The notes beneath the pieces were generated by a model. It ran no database searches, was not told the origin of the DNA, and saw only the letters and a program-made list of their open reading frames with translations. Source: Psychrobacter sp. TAE2020 (GTDB lineage: Bacteria; Pseudomonadota; Gammaproteobacteria; Pseudomonadales; Moraxellaceae). Taken from it: DNA of 64,000 nucleotides. How positions within the stretch are numbered: the stretch's first letter is position 1; every line of letters begins with the position of its first letter. The position numbers were made by a program, and so were the translations under genes. Below, piece by piece: positions 28,010-38,544 of this stretch. The stretch covers positions 3,097,138-3,161,137 of the forward strand of contig NZ_JAHLMU010000001.1 in assembly GCF_018919485.1 (NCBI RefSeq). The letters are read 5' to 3'.

Positions 28010-28096
28010 GGGTGTTACTCCTAAAATAATAGTGTATCCATACGATAAATGAAAAAGCGCTAAACTCTAAAAGAGGATTACGGTAACTACTAGCTG

Positions 28097-29161
28097 CTAC
28101 TTAGCAGCGGTCTCAGTACTACTTTTAGTATCAACATTGATAGCTTTTTTGAGCATGTCAGCAGGTAGGCTTATCCCTTGTGCTTTGGCATGCTTAGGAC
28201 TGACATATAAAGTCAGCTCATTCATAACTTGTGGCTTAATAGTATTGACCGCTTCACCATTTAATATGCGGTAAACCATCTTGCCAGTGACTCGACCGAA
28301 GTCATAATCATTAACCCCAAGAGCTGCTGTTGCACCGCGCTGAACGCTGAACTCATCAGAAGCTACGATGGGCATACGCAGCTCATTAGCTGCTTGAGTC
28401 ATAGCTTCAAAAGCAGAGGCTACATTATTATCAAATGAAGTATAGATGATTTCTGCCCGTCCTTGTAGGCTGCGAGTTGCCATCCCTATGTCAGTCGGAC
28501 GGTTGGCCGGGATATCTAGCAACTTCAGACCACGTGCTGGCAGCGCTGCTTTTAGATCATCACGTAATGAAACTGAGTTGGCCTCACCAGGGCTATAGAC
28601 GTAGCCGATAGTCTTAAGATCAGGCTTAAGCTGTTGCAGTAGATCCAATTGAGGCTCTAATGGTAGCTGGCTTGATAGACCGGTTAAGTTATCTTGAAAT
28701 GGCTTGCCATCAGCAGTGATAAGTTTAGCGCCTAGCGGATCAGAAACCGCAGTATAGACGATAGGTATCGTGGTGGTGGCCGAAACTATAGACTGTGCTG
28801 ATGGCGTGGAGATAGCAACGATAGCATCAGGGTTATCGCCAACGAATTGTTTGGCGATCTGTCCTGCTGTGGCGGTATTACCTTGCGCACTTTGAAAGTT
28901 AACTTTTAGATTCTTGCCTTCTACATAGCCATTATCTGCCAGCTCATCAATAATGCCACGACGCATATCGTCTAAAGAGGGATGCTCAACGATCTGAGTG
29001 ATAGCTATGGTCTTAGTGGGCTTGTCCGCTGTAGTGCTGCTTTCATCAGCAGCCACAGTAGTTTCGGTAGAAGAGTTCGAGCAGCCAATAGCAGAAAATA
29101 TGCTGAGAGCGCTGATGGTAACTCCGTATAAGCTTAGGCGTAGAGTAGAGGCAATAGTCAT
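28097..29161 (-). CDS. ABC transporter substrate-binding lipoprotein (TrpX-like), copy 2
   Basis: A 354-residue paralogue of the next gene, with lipobox FSAIGC and the same blocks (VEHPSLDDMRRGIIDEL, FQSAQGNTATAGQIAKQFV, STPSAQS, YVYSPGE, VSPKHA). It is the first gene of the importer unit, separated by 87 nt from copy 1. Differences concentrate around the middle region (KPFQDNLTGLSSQLPLEPQ against TNVTGGSDALPYEPQ), which may alter ligand choice. Origin by tandem duplication is clear from the similarity. Confidence 0.88.
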   Translation of the reverse strand: MTIASTLRLSLYGVTISALSIFSAIGCSNSSTETTVAADESSTTADKPTKTIAITQIVEHPSLDDMRRGIIDELADNGYVEGKNLKVNFQSAQGNTATAGQIAKQFVGDNPDAIVAISTPSAQSIVSATTTIPIVYTAVSDPLGAKLITADGKPFQDNLTGLSSQLPLEPQLDLLQQLKPDLKTIGYVYSPGEANSVSLRDDLKAALPARGLKLLDIPANRPTDIGMATRSLQGRAEIIYTSFDNNVASAFEAMTQAANELRMPIVASDEFSVQRGATAALGVNDYDFGRVTGKMVYRILNGEAVNTIKPQVMNELTLYVSPKHAKAQGISLPADMLKKAINVDTKSSTETAAK

Positions 29162-29419
29162 TTTATTAGGTTAACTCTTAAGTTAGAAAGTACTAGTCAG
29201 TCATCTAGCAAAGCTATAAGTAGATATAGAGTTTTGCCGATGGGCTACCCTCAAAATAATCGTTTCGTTAATCTGAATAGCTATATTATGACAGTAATGT
29301 AACTAATCGCAATAAATAATTGAGCCATATGGCTTATTGAAGCGGATAGGTGGCTATAAGGTTGTAACCAATATGATAGTAGATCTAGTAATTGTTAATT
29401 TATAACAAATTATCAGCCA

Positions 29420-29446
29420 TAAAAAAGATGCCACAGCGGACATCTG
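29420..29446 (-). terminator. metG terminator
   Basis: A short stem AGATG-C-C against its complement around CAGC, followed on the minus strand by TTTTTTATGG, about 50 nt after the metG stop. The remaining gap up to the binding-protein gene shows no other feature. Confidence 0.7.
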
Positions 29447-29494
29447 ATTTAGTCTTTAGGTTGTTTAACTGCTCTTAAAGCCAGTAGTAAGCTA

Positions 29495-31591
29495 TTAGGC
29501 CAAAAGGTCACCAATGACACAGTTATCAGGTAAAGTGATAACCGTTAGCTGGGTCTTTGGATTACCCGTAGACAGTACCATACCTTCAGATATGCCGAAC
29601 TTCATCTTGCGTGGTGCCAAGTTAGTGACGCAAATCACTTTTTTATCCACCAGTTGTTCAGGCTCATAAAATTTACGAATACCACTAAATACATTGCGCG
29701 GCTTATCTTCACCAACATCTAAGGTAAATTGCAATAACTTATCTGCGCCTTCGACATGATTACAAGCGATGACATGGGCGACTTTCATCTCAACTTTGCT
29801 GAAGTCATCAATACCGATATAGTCAGTTTGCTCAGCATCAACATCATCGTCAGCTTTAACAGCAGTCATAGTGGCACTAGTAGAAGCCAGCGCAGCTGCC
29901 GCACCAGGGGTAGGGGCTAATGACGCTTTTGAAGCCTCTACCATAGCCTCTATATCTTTTTCTTCGATACGCTGCATTAAAGGTTTGAACTTATTAATCT
30001 GATGACCTAGCAACCATTGGTTACGACTGGCAAAGCTCAAGTCATCAATATTTAAGAATTCTTTAGCATTAGCAGTAAGCTCAGGCAATACTGGCGCCAA
30101 ATAAACCATCAATTGGCGGAAGATATTGATAGCTACTGAGCAGACATCTTGAACTTCTTGTTCAGCACCTTCTTGTTTCGCTAGCGACCAAGGTTTTTTC
30201 TCATCGATATATTCATTAGCTTTGTCAGCACATTGCATAATTAAGCGCATGGCTCGGGAGAATTCACGGTTTTCATAAGCTGCCGCAATCTCATCACCGG
30301 TCTTAGTGATGTCTTCTAATAGGCGCGGCTCTGCGCAGATATCTGATAATTTACCATCGTATTTTTTCACTAAGAAGCCGGCACTGCGACTAGCAATATT
30401 GACCACTTTTCCGACTAAGTCAGAATTGACTTTTTGCATAAAGTCTTCTAAATCGAGGTTGATATCCTCAACTTTATCCGACAGCTTACTGGCAAAATAG
30501 TAGCGCAGGTATTCAGGATGTAAGTGTTCAGCATAAGTTTCAGCTTTGATAAAAGTACCGCGCGATTTACTCATTTTTTCGCCATTGACCATCAAGAAGC
30601 CATGAGCGAATACTCCAGTTGGGGTACGGAACTCACTACCAGCAAGCATCGCTGGCCAAAACAATGCATGAAAGTACACGATGTCTTTACCGATGAAGTG
30701 ATAAACCTCGGTTTTGTGTTCGTTCTCTTGCATCCAATAGCGGTCAAAATCTAGAGCATTCTCTGTACCTGCTCGCTGCTCACACAAGTTTTTAAAGCTG
30801 GCCATATAGCCAACTGGTGCATCTAGCCATACATAAAAGTATTTGTCAGGCTCACCCGCTGGCGTATCAGGGATCTTAAAACCGAAATAGGGCGCATCAC
30901 GAGAGATATCCCAACTGGCAAGACCAGCATCGAACCATTCTTGTAGCTTGTTAGCTACGGACGGTTGCAAGCGCTTATCGGTACGTGTCCAATCTTGTAA
31001 AAACTGATCAAACTCTGGCAAGTCAAAGAAATAATGCTTAGATATTTTTAATACCGGCGTAGCATTTGATAAGGTTGAGCGTGGATCTTTTAGTTCCATA
31101 GCATCATAAGTAGTACCACAGACTTCACAGTTATCGCCATACTGATCGGCAGCTTCGCATTCAGGGCAAGTACCTTTTACAAAGCGATCTGCCAAAAACA
31201 GCTGCTTTTCAGGATCAAATAGCTGCTCGACATCACGAGTACTGATATGACCAGCACTCTTTAAGCGGCGATAAATCAATTCTGAAAAATGCTGGTTCTC
31301 TTCTGAATGAGTGGAATAATAATTATCAAAGTCGATCAAAAATTTAGCAAAGTCAGCTTCATGAGAAGCCTTCACAGTAGCGATTTGCTCTTCGGGAGTA
31401 ATATTATTATCTTGAGCTTTGAGCATGATAGCGGTGCCATGGGCATCATCGGCACAGACGTAAGTCACCTGATGGCCTTGCGCTTTCATGGCACGTGCCC
31501 AAATATCAGTTTGAATATATTCTACAAGATGGCCCAAATGAATGTAGCCATTAGCATAGGGCAGGGCACTGGTTACTAAAATCTCACGCAC
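29495..31591 (-). CDS. metG: Methionyl-tRNA synthetase
   Basis: A class I synthetase of 698 residues that charges tRNA-Met in the cytoplasm. The HIGH-type motif is HLGH within [20 protein letters not shown] is present as KMSKSRGTF, and the zinc knuckle is [20 protein letters not shown]-terminal EMAP/Trbp111-like tRNA-binding dimerisation domain (about 595-698) starts at [14 protein letters not shown], after an Ala-rich linker. Full length, single gene. Confidence 0.97.
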   Translation of the reverse strand: MREILVTSALPYANGYIHLGHLVEYIQTDIWARAMKAQGHQVTYVCADDAHGTAIMLKAQDNNITPEEQIATVKASHEADFAKFLIDFDNYYSTHSEENQHFSELIYRRLKSAGHISTRDVEQLFDPEKQLFLADRFVKGTCPECEAADQYGDNCEVCGTTYDAMELKDPRSTLSNATPVLKISKHYFFDLPEFDQFLQDWTRTDKRLQPSVANKLQEWFDAGLASWDISRDAPYFGFKIPDTPAGEPDKYFYVWLDAPVGYMASFKNLCEQRAGTENALDFDRYWMQENEHKTEVYHFIGKDIVYFHALFWPAMLAGSEFRTPTGVFAHGFLMVNGEKMSKSRGTFIKAETYAEHLHPEYLRYYFASKLSDKVEDINLDLEDFMQKVNSDLVGKVVNIASRSAGFLVKKYDGKLSDICAEPRLLEDITKTGDEIAAAYENREFSRAMRLIMQCADKANEYIDEKKPWSLAKQEGAEQEVQDVCSVAINIFRQLMVYLAPVLPELTANAKEFLNIDDLSFASRNQWLLGHQINKFKPLMQRIEEKDIEAMVEASKASLAPTPGAAAALASTSATMTAVKADDDVDAEQTDYIGIDDFSKVEMKVAHVIACNHVEGADKLLQFTLDVGEDKPRNVFSGIRKFYEPEQLVDKKVICVTNLAPRKMKFGISEGMVLSTGNPKTQLTVITLPDNCVIGDLLA

Positions 31592-32388
31592 AAAATCACC
31601 TTTATATTAATATAAGTACAGTAGTTATTAGCAGTGGTATAGCTTTAGACATAGTCACTAACCGATGCTAAGTTATAAAATTTAAAAATACTTTCTATGA
31701 TACCGTAATTCAGTCAGATTTGTGCTAATGCTTAGTAATTATCTACTCTCAGACTGCTTAAACGCCATTTAAATTATTACTGATAACTTTTTTTTATCAT
31801 AGAGGTAACTTTTCCAAGGGATAATTATCGAAAATTAATCTGCATTAGTACGATAAATGGTATATATTAAATCACCGCTTAAATCCAGTCTATGGATGTT
31901 CACTGTTAATTTAGTTATTAAGACTGCTTTTACAGCGCTCTACTACAGAATATTTATAATACCAATTAACAGCTAATCATCTATTTTGATGCAAAAAATT
32001 GCTTCTTCGAATCATCCGCTGTTTCATAGTTACCGATCATTCTCAATAATCATAGATATCCAACACTGTTGGCTATGGCATGCTACAACTAGTTGCTTCT
32101 ATAAATACTCAAGTATAAACACGGAAGGTAATTAGCTGTAGGCATAAGAGTAACCCTCTATAGAACCCTAAGTAAAAATCATCATTAAAAACTATCTGCA
32201 CTATTCATAAGTAATACAAGTACTGGTAAACACTATAAGACTCAAGCACACCTCGTAATTGATTTTCATTTCCTCAAATAATAGCAAATGGATTGCTACT
32301 ATTTACTCTGCAGCACGTCACAAGAAACCTTCTTAAAGCGTTTCAACTACTACGTGTCAACGACAATCAACCATAATAAGGACAATAT
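31592..32388. other. Long non-coding gap (about 800 nt)
   Basis: AT-rich sequence between the divergent metG and short-chain dehydrogenase genes. No convincing ORF or tRNA. An imperfect 11-bp inverted repeat around AATGGAT (32276-32305) lies about 85 nt before the dehydrogenase start and could be an operator. AAGGA precedes that start. Confidence 0.45.
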
Positions 32389-33189
32389 ATGGCGACCCAA
32401 GTACAACAAGATTTGACTGGAAAAATAGCTTTGATCACTGGTGCAGCGGCTGGTATCGGACGTGATATTGCTGAGACATACGCCAAAGCTGGTGCTATCG
32501 TCGGCATTGCTGATATTAACTTTGAAGGCGCACAAGAAACCGTCGATATCATCACCAAAGCTGGTGGCAAAGCGTTAGCGATCAATATGGATGTTCGATC
32601 TGAAGATGCCGTTAACAGCGGTGTTAAGCAGCTGATTGACACCTTTGGCGGCATTGATATTCTAGTTTCTAACGCTGGTATTCAGCTTATTAACCCTATT
32701 AATAAAATGACCTTTGATAACTGGAAAAATCTGCTAGCTACCCATTTAGATGGTGGGTTCTTGACTACTAAAGCCGCTGTAGAACATATGTATAAAGATA
32801 ATAAAGGCGGCACGATCATCTATATTGGTTCTATTCATGCTCATGATGCGTCGCTATTTAAAGCCCCTTATATTACAGCCAAGCACGGACTGTTGGGCTT
32901 GTGCCGTGCAGTCGCCAAAGAAGGCGCACCACATAACGTCCGCTCGCATATGATTTCTCCAGGCTTTGTCAGAACCGCAATGGTTAATGAGCAAATCCCA
33001 CTGCAAGCTGCCGAAAAAGGTATTAGCGAAGAGTCCGTAGTGAACGATATTCTATTAGCTAATACCCTTAATAAAGAATTTACTACTATTGAAGATGTCT
33101 CACAAACGGCACTTTTCTTAGCTGCCTTCCCAAGCAATGTCTTCACTGGTCAGTCTATTAATGCTAGTCATGGCTGGTGCATGAGATAG
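32389..33189 (+). CDS. Short-chain dehydrogenase, 3-hydroxybutyrate dehydrogenase type
   Basis: A 266-residue SDR. NAD-binding TGAAAGIG at about 18-25, SNAG in the middle, then Ser ([10 protein letters not shown]) with the YITAK pair giving the S-Y-K triad, and SPGFVRT. Overall pattern ([41 protein letters not shown]) fits D-3-hydroxybutyrate dehydrogenases, which oxidise 3-hydroxybutyrate to acetoacetate. No PHB genes are adjacent, so the substrate is family-based. Monocistronic, with a terminator after it. Confidence 0.83.
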   Translation: MATQVQQDLTGKIALITGAAAGIGRDIAETYAKAGAIVGIADINFEGAQETVDIITKAGGKALAINMDVRSEDAVNSGVKQLIDTFGGIDILVSNAGIQLINPINKMTFDNWKNLLATHLDGGFLTTKAAVEHMYKDNKGGTIIYIGSIHAHDASLFKAPYITAKHGLLGLCRAVAKEGAPHNVRSHMISPGFVRTAMVNEQIPLQAAEKGISEESVVNDILLANTLNKEFTTIEDVSQTALFLAAFPSNVFTGQSINASHGWCMR

Positions 33190-33230
33190 TTTTTTGCATT
33201 AAATTAGAAATCTAGAAGAGTATTTACATC

Positions 33231-33265
33231 ACCACAAGGTCATTCAATGGCGTTGTGGTTTTTTA
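33231..33265 (+). terminator. Terminator after dehydrogenase
   Basis: A stem ACCACAA-GGTCAT against ATGGCG-TTGTGGT with one mismatch, then TTTTTT, about 40 nt after the stop. Closely related in sequence to the terminator after mgtE. Confidence 0.82.
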
Positions 33266-33397
33266 TTAGCCTCCTGTAGCTTGCTAATAAAAAGTTAATG
33301 CATTAGCATCCTCTTTTCGATCAACTCAAGCCAATACTATTGGTTCTTTTTAGTGATTGCTTGCTGCGCAGATCTAGAAGCGCACGGAGTAAAAATA

Positions 33398-34735
33398 ATG
33401 AAAAATCAAAATCTGGCTTTAGCCTTAAGCAATGCTATCGAACAACAACAATTCGACAGAGCGATCAATCAAATTAAAGCGCTGCGCCCCATTGATATCG
33501 CTGACCTATTGGCGCTAATCAAACCCATATTTGCCTGCCAGCTATTAGAGCGACTGCCTAATCGATCAAAAGTATTCTCCTATCTAGAAACTGATATTCA
33601 AGTAGTACTTGCACAAACCTTTCCTCGAGACAGTTTAGCCAGAATAGTAGGTGAGATGCCTGCTGATGAACGTACTGACTTATATAAAAGTCTACAGCAA
33701 GATCAGCGTGATGCCCTATTGCCAGCATTAGCTCATGCAAAACGTGAAGATATTCGCCTACTATCCGCTTATGAGGAAGGGACTGCAGGCGCTTTGATGA
33801 CCTCGGACTATGCAGCTTTAGGTATTGAGATGAACGTCGCTGAGGCACTCGATGATTTGCGACGAGAAGCTCCCGATGCAGAGACTATCTATCATGCTTA
33901 TGTGATCGATGATCAACGTAAGCTACTAGGTGTAGTGTCATTAAGAGCCTTGATACTCGCTACTCCAGAGCGGTTAATCAGTGACATCATGATGAACTCT
34001 CCGGTGTTTTGTCACGTCAAAGACGATCAAGAAGATGTGGCAAAAATGGTAGCACGTTATGATCTAATTGCCTTACCAGTTATTGATGATAGTGGGGCGT
34101 TAGTTGGGATAGTTACCCATGATGATGCTATGGATGTCGCCAGTGCAGAGGCTACCGATGATTTTCATAAGTCAGGCGGGGTATCGACTATGGTGGGGAG
34201 GTTAAAAGATGTCAGTATTACCCTGCTATATCGCAAGCGCGTCTTTTGGCTGGTGTTTTTAGTCTTCGGTAACTTATTATCTGGCTTTGGTATCTCGCAT
34301 TTTGAAGAGGTGATTGCTGCCAACTTAGTACTGGTATTTTTCTTACCGCTACTAGTCGATAGTGGCGGCAATGCAGGCTCACAGTCCGCCACTTTGATGG
34401 TACGAGCGTTGGCGACTGGTGATGTGGTAATGCGTGATTGGTTCTCGCTACTAGGCCGAGAATCTGTGGTTGCCTTGTTGCTGGGCGCTAGTATGGCCGT
34501 TGCCATCTCTATCATCGGTTATTTTCGTGGTGACGCTATATTGTCTCTAGTGCTGGCGCTAAGTATGATGTCAGTTGTGATGATTGGTTGCATGATTGGT
34601 ATGAGTTTACCTTTTGTATTGAGTAAATTTGGCTTTGACCCGGCTACTGCTAGTGCCCCTTTAATTACTTCGGTATGTGATGCCTCAGGAGTTCTGATTT
34701 ATCTATTTATCGCTTCAAAGTTCTTAGTGGTTTAA
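33398..34735 (+). CDS. mgtE: Magnesium transporter MgtE
   Basis: A 445-residue channel/transporter for Mg2+. An N-terminal MgtE_N helical domain (about 25-125), two CBS domains (about 128-250; the first contains the acidic block EEGTAGALMTSDY), then five membrane helices with the pore signature SGGNAGSQSATLMVRALATGD. ATG 33398 is preceded by GGAG; the longer upstream start adds 15 residues without homology. Typical length. Stands alone between two sister terminators. Confidence 0.94.
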   Translation: MKNQNLALALSNAIEQQQFDRAINQIKALRPIDIADLLALIKPIFACQLLERLPNRSKVFSYLETDIQVVLAQTFPRDSLARIVGEMPADERTDLYKSLQQDQRDALLPALAHAKREDIRLLSAYEEGTAGALMTSDYAALGIEMNVAEALDDLRREAPDAETIYHAYVIDDQRKLLGVVSLRALILATPERLISDIMMNSPVFCHVKDDQEDVAKMVARYDLIALPVIDDSGALVGIVTHDDAMDVASAEATDDFHKSGGVSTMVGRLKDVSITLLYRKRVFWLVFLVFGNLLSGFGISHFEEVIAANLVLVFFLPLLVDSGGNAGSQSATLMVRALATGDVVMRDWFSLLGRESVVALLLGASMAVAISIIGYFRGDAILSLVLALSMMSVVMIGCMIGMSLPFVLSKFGFDPATASAPLITSVCDASGVLIYLFIASKFLVV

Positions 34736-34854
34736 TAGTGAGTCTCATGATTTGAGATTTAGTACGCTGTAAATATACATTAATTTTCCGCTGGTGATCA
34801 AGGGCTAGATGTAGCGCCTGTTTAACGCTGCTGTTAAGATATAAGCGTTCTGTA

Positions 34855-34890
34855 ACCACAATGTCATATCTAATGGCGTTGTGGTTTTTT
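34855..34890 (+). terminator. mgtE terminator
   Basis: A long stem of about 14 bp (ACCACAATGTCAT against ATGGCGTTGTGGT, with wobble) and a 5-nt loop, followed by TTTTTTT. Placed about 120 nt after mgtE. Confidence 0.85.
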
Positions 34891-34965
34891 TATAGCTGTA
34901 ATTCGGCTACACTGATAGCATCAAACACTCTATAACCCCATCGATCATAATCTGTAAAGGCCGCT

Positions 34966-36204
34966 ATGTTTAACTTTATAAAAAAAATAACCCCAGAAAA
35001 ACCTGAAACCGCTACGCAAAAAGCCGAGCGTGATAGTGCTGTTGACAAAGTGCTACTCGGTTATCACGTCAATAATGTCAGTATTGCGCAAATGGTGACT
35101 GGTATGGACCGTGTTGGTGATGAGCTCACTTTAGATTTACGTCTGCCACAAGATAGCGATCCTGAGATTGTGCAGCAAGAGCTCGGCTCGCTATTACACT
35201 TGCATGGGATTAAGACTATTCATATGAACGTGCGTCTGCCACCCCCTGTTAAAGGGGGCGGTTCTACCTTGCCAAAACCTAAGCCTATGCCGCAAACTAC
35301 CGACGCTATGAGTAAAAGCGCTAGTAGTTCTGATGCTCAGAGTGCGGCGGCGACTCAAGCCAATGCAGAGCCGCCTATTACTAAGGCTGCACCTACCCAA
35401 GCATCGCTGGCTGCTCACCCCCGTATTCGTCATATTATTGTAGTAGCCTCCGGCAAAGGTGGCGTTGGTAAATCAACTACTACCGTGAATATTGCCTTAG
35501 CTCTACAGCAGCTAGGTAATCGTGTTGGGGTACTTGATGCTGATATTTATGGTCCTAGCATGCCGACGATGCTCGGGGTCAAAGACGTCAAGCCAGAGCT
35601 GGAGAATGAGCAGTTTGTCCCTGTCAATGCACGTGGTTTGGCAATGTTATCTATCGGTAGCTTACTCGATGGCGATAATACTCCAGTAGCTTGGCGTGGG
35701 CCAAAAGCAACGGGCGCCTTGATGCAGCTGTATAATCAAACCAATTGGCCACAGCTTGATTATTTAGTAATAGACATGCCGCCAGGTACTGGCGATATAC
35801 AATTGACTTTAGCTCAGCGTATTCCAGTTACTGGTGCCGTTATCGTCACTACACCGCAGCACATTGCCTTGCTCGATGCGCAAAAAGGTATCGAGATGTT
35901 TAACAAGACCAATATTCCAGTACTAGGGGTAGTAGAAAACATGGCGCTGCATACTTGTAGTAACTGTGGCAACACCGAAGCTATCTTTGGGGCTGGTGGT
36001 GGCGACTATCTCGCTGAGCATTATCAAGTGCCGTTACTAGGACAGCTACCTTTAGCTAGCGGTATTCGTGCGCAAGTAGATACTGGAAACCCTAGCGTCT
36101 CTGCTAATGATGAGTATGCGCCGTACTACATAAGCATTGCCAAAAATATCGAGGCCAATATTAATAAGTTTGCTAAGCCTGTCGATGACAAGCGGATTTT
36201 TTAA
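34966..36204 (+). CDS. apbC: Mrp/NBP35-family Fe-S cluster carrier ATPase
   Basis: A 412-residue P-loop ATPase that binds and passes Fe-S clusters. An N-terminal MIP18/DUF59-like domain (about 20-90) is followed by an Ala/Pro/Ser-rich linker (about 95-145). Then comes the Mrp ATPase with the deviant Walker A GKGGVGKSTT near 165, LDADIYGPSMPTMLG, IDMPPGTGDIQLT and the cluster-ligand pair CSNC. It is a stand-alone gene upstream of dcd. Confidence 0.93.
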   Translation: MFNFIKKITPEKPETATQKAERDSAVDKVLLGYHVNNVSIAQMVTGMDRVGDELTLDLRLPQDSDPEIVQQELGSLLHLHGIKTIHMNVRLPPPVKGGGSTLPKPKPMPQTTDAMSKSASSSDAQSAAATQANAEPPITKAAPTQASLAAHPRIRHIIVVASGKGGVGKSTTTVNIALALQQLGNRVGVLDADIYGPSMPTMLGVKDVKPELENEQFVPVNARGLAMLSIGSLLDGDNTPVAWRGPKATGALMQLYNQTNWPQLDYLVIDMPPGTGDIQLTLAQRIPVTGAVIVTTPQHIALLDAQKGIEMFNKTNIPVLGVVENMALHTCSNCGNTEAIFGAGGGDYLAEHYQVPLLGQLPLASGIRAQVDTGNPSVSANDEYAPYYISIAKNIEANINKFAKPVDDKRIF

Positions 36205-36448
36205 GGTTAATCAACTCAAAGTCTAAGCGACTTTAAAGGTAATGTAGCTAATGGCAGTAATGCTAATAGCAATCGCAATGCCAATATTAAACGCATAGAG
36301 TTTAGCGCTATGGTTTGTGTTAACAGCAGCGCTAATTTAGAAAAGAATCTAGGCTCTATTTATATCCACTAACTGCCTATAAATTTAGTCTGTAATTCCG
36401 TATAATCATCGCTATTAAATGTTCTAGTAAATAAGCTAAGGGTTAACA

Positions 36449-37024
36449 ATGTCTATTAAGTCTGACCGCTGGATTCGTGAGCAAGCTGAAGCTCATAACA
36501 TGATTGAGCCGTTTGAAGCCGGTCAAGTACGTTTTAATGATGCTGGTGAGCGCTTGATCAGCTACGGTACTTCAAGTTATGGCTATGATGTGCGCTGTGC
36601 TCCTGAGTTTAAGGTATTCACTAACGTACATTCCGTAGTCGTTGATCCAAAGAATTTTGATGAAAAAAGCTTTATCGATATCGTTGGTGACGAATGTATT
36701 ATTCCGCCTAACTCATTCGCGCTGGCACGCACAGTTGAATATTTCCGTATTCCACGTGATGTATTGACCATTTGCTTGGGTAAGTCAACTTATGCACGTT
36801 GCGGTATTATTGTCAACGTCACGCCGCTAGAGCCAGAGTGGGAAGGGCATGTGACTTTAGAGTTTAGTAACACCACCAACTTACCAGCGCGTATTTATGC
36901 TGGTGAAGGGGTAGCACAAATGCTGTTCTTCCAAAGCGATGCTGATGATGTTTGCGAGACTAGTTATAAAGATCGTGGCGGTAAGTATCAAGGTCAACGT
37001 GGAGTGACTTTGCCTAGAACTTAA
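36449..37024 (+). CDS. dcd: dCTP deaminase
   Basis: Deaminates dCTP to dUTP for thymidylate synthesis. It has 191 residues, close to the usual length. Conserved [41 protein letters not shown] (with catalytic Glu) and the C-terminal [11 protein letters not shown] that covers the active site are present. Followed by a shared terminator facing sspB. Confidence 0.96.
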   Translation: MSIKSDRWIREQAEAHNMIEPFEAGQVRFNDAGERLISYGTSSYGYDVRCAPEFKVFTNVHSVVVDPKNFDEKSFIDIVGDECIIPPNSFALARTVEYFRIPRDVLTICLGKSTYARCGIIVNVTPLEPEWEGHVTLEFSNTTNLPARIYAGEGVAQMLFFQSDADDVCETSYKDRGGKYQGQRGVTLPRT

Positions 37025-37071
37025 TCGGTGATCGTAAGTAGTCGCATAGATTTTTCTTCATTTTAAAATAT

Positions 37072-37108
37072 AAAAAAGCTAGGCATATTAATTATGCCTA
37101 GCTTTTTT
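37072..37108. terminator. Bidirectional terminator between dcd and sspB
   Basis: An 11-bp stem AGCTAGGCATA / TATGCCTAGCT with a 5-nt loop, flanked by A6 and T6. Confidence 0.92.
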
Positions 37109-37127
37109 GTACCTAGCTAACGAGTCC

Positions 37128-37562
37128 TTATTTTAGGACTTTTAAACCGGCTTTATTAGGGCGTTTGGGTGTGGCAGGTTTTGAATGGGTAGTAGCCGAA
37201 ATGCTTTCTTCTGCTGGTTGATAGTCATCATACTCATTAGGATCAAAGAACATACCTTGCGAGTTCTCCTTGGCATAGATGCCTAATATAGCCGTCACTG
37301 GTACCCAGATTTCTTGTGATACACCACCGAAGCGCGCACTAAAATGCACATAGTCATTTTCCATGCTCATGTTGCCAGTAGCACGGCTAGCTATATTCAA
37401 TACAATACGACCATCTTGTACATGCCCAACAGGAATCTGCAAGTTTTCAGCAGTAGCGTCAACCATCAGATAAGGGGTTAGATCGTTGTCTTCTATCCAC
37501 TGATAAATTGCACGTACCATATAAGGTCGAGTAGGAGTAATTGAAGTAGTAGCATCGCTCAT
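37128..37562 (-). CDS. sspB: ClpXP specificity-enhancing factor SspB
   Basis: The SspB adaptor delivers ssrA-tagged proteins to ClpXP. The 144-residue protein has the beta-fold core with PYLMVDA and GRIVLNIASRATGN, and FGGVSQEIWVPVTAILGIYA. The disordered tail ends in AGLKVLK, which looks like the ClpX-binding motif at the end of E. coli SspB. It is downstream of sspA with a 59-nt gap, the usual order. Confidence 0.95.
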   Translation of the reverse strand: MSDATTSITPTRPYMVRAIYQWIEDNDLTPYLMVDATAENLQIPVGHVQDGRIVLNIASRATGNMSMENDYVHFSARFGGVSQEIWVPVTAILGIYAKENSQGMFFDPNEYDDYQPAEESISATTHSKPATPKRPNKAGLKVLK

Positions 37563-37621
37563 TTTATAATTCCTCTACAGATAATACTTAAAAGTTGTGG
37601 TTAATGGTTGGTTCAACTCAT

Positions 37622-38236
37622 TCAACGTACGCTCTTTTTAAAGCTATCACGCTCAAACAAACGACTTTGATAGTCTAGCAATGGACGACTGATCGCCTTT
37701 GGTAGCTCGATATCCATCTCACCCAAACGCCATAATAGTGGCGCTAATAATACATCACACCAGCCAAAATCATCAGCCATAAAATAAGATTTATGCGCAA
37801 ACAGTGGTGATAAAGTAATCAGAGAGTCTGTAAGCTGCTTTTTGGCTTGTTGCGCCTGAGCCTTATTGAAACTATCTGGGTGCATTAATAAGCGCTTGCC
37901 CAATACTAACCAATCATGCTGGATACGCCAAGCTAATTGACGAAATTGCGCACGCTCTTGCGGCGTATCTGGCAGCAGCTTATTAGCATGATAACGCTCT
38001 TCTAGATACTCAAAAATTACGTTGATCTCATAAAGAGCAATTTCACGCTGCTGCAATACCGGCAAGGTATGATAAGGGTTCAGTTCCGTTAAGTCTTCAG
38101 GACGCTCAGAATGCAGACGTGATAAGTAGTAAGCAAGTTTTTTTTCTTCAAGCAATAGGCGCACCACATGACTATCGTAGCCGTCATCAGCATATAAAAT
38201 TAGCTGACTACTTGGAATGTCATTTGCATCGATCAT
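37622..38236 (-). CDS. sspA: Stringent starvation protein A
   Basis: A GST-fold RNA-polymerase-associated protein of 204 residues. Thioredoxin-like N domain starts LILYADDGYDSHVVRLLLEEK, with NPYHTLPVL containing the cis-Pro, and the helical C domain carries FMADDFGWCDVLLAPLLWRL. It lacks a clear GST catalytic residue, as in SspA. It heads the sspA-sspB pair downstream of the bc1 genes. Confidence 0.93.
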   Translation of the reverse strand: MIDANDIPSSQLILYADDGYDSHVVRLLLEEKKLAYYLSRLHSERPEDLTELNPYHTLPVLQQREIALYEINVIFEYLEERYHANKLLPDTPQERAQFRQLAWRIQHDWLVLGKRLLMHPDSFNKAQAQQAKKQLTDSLITLSPLFAHKSYFMADDFGWCDVLLAPLLWRLGEMDIELPKAISRPLLDYQSRLFERDSFKKSVR

Positions 38237-38458
38237 AGCAGCCTAAAGGTAGTGGTTAAGGCTGCCATCGTAAACAAAGTTAGTGCTTTTATCAAGGTGG
38301 TAAGCGTAATCTATGCTTTTATCGTACCGCTATACATATAAGATTTAGCTACTATTTGACTAGTATTTATCCCTTTTACACTGCTAGCTTTTATCATTAT
38401 CACTAGTTATCAATCGTTTATTAAAAATAACATAAGAAATGCCATTAGAAAAGGTCAT

Positions 38459-38492
38459 TAAAAAAAGGCACTACCGAAGTAGTGCCCTTTTT
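38459..38492 (-). terminator. petABC terminator
   Basis: An 8-bp stem GGCACTAC / GTAGTGCC with loop CGAA, followed on the minus strand by a T7 run, about 50 nt after cytochrome c1. The rest of the 308-nt gap up to sspA shows nothing else. Confidence 0.9.
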
Positions 38493-38544
38493 AAAACCAA
38501 TGCTAAAAGCTAGCAGTATCTAACGCGGGTTTATACAGAAAGTA

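Noticed and set aside
32001..32040. A TTCGAATC stretch suggesting a tRNA T-arm
   Set aside because: No acceptor or anticodon arms can be folded around it.
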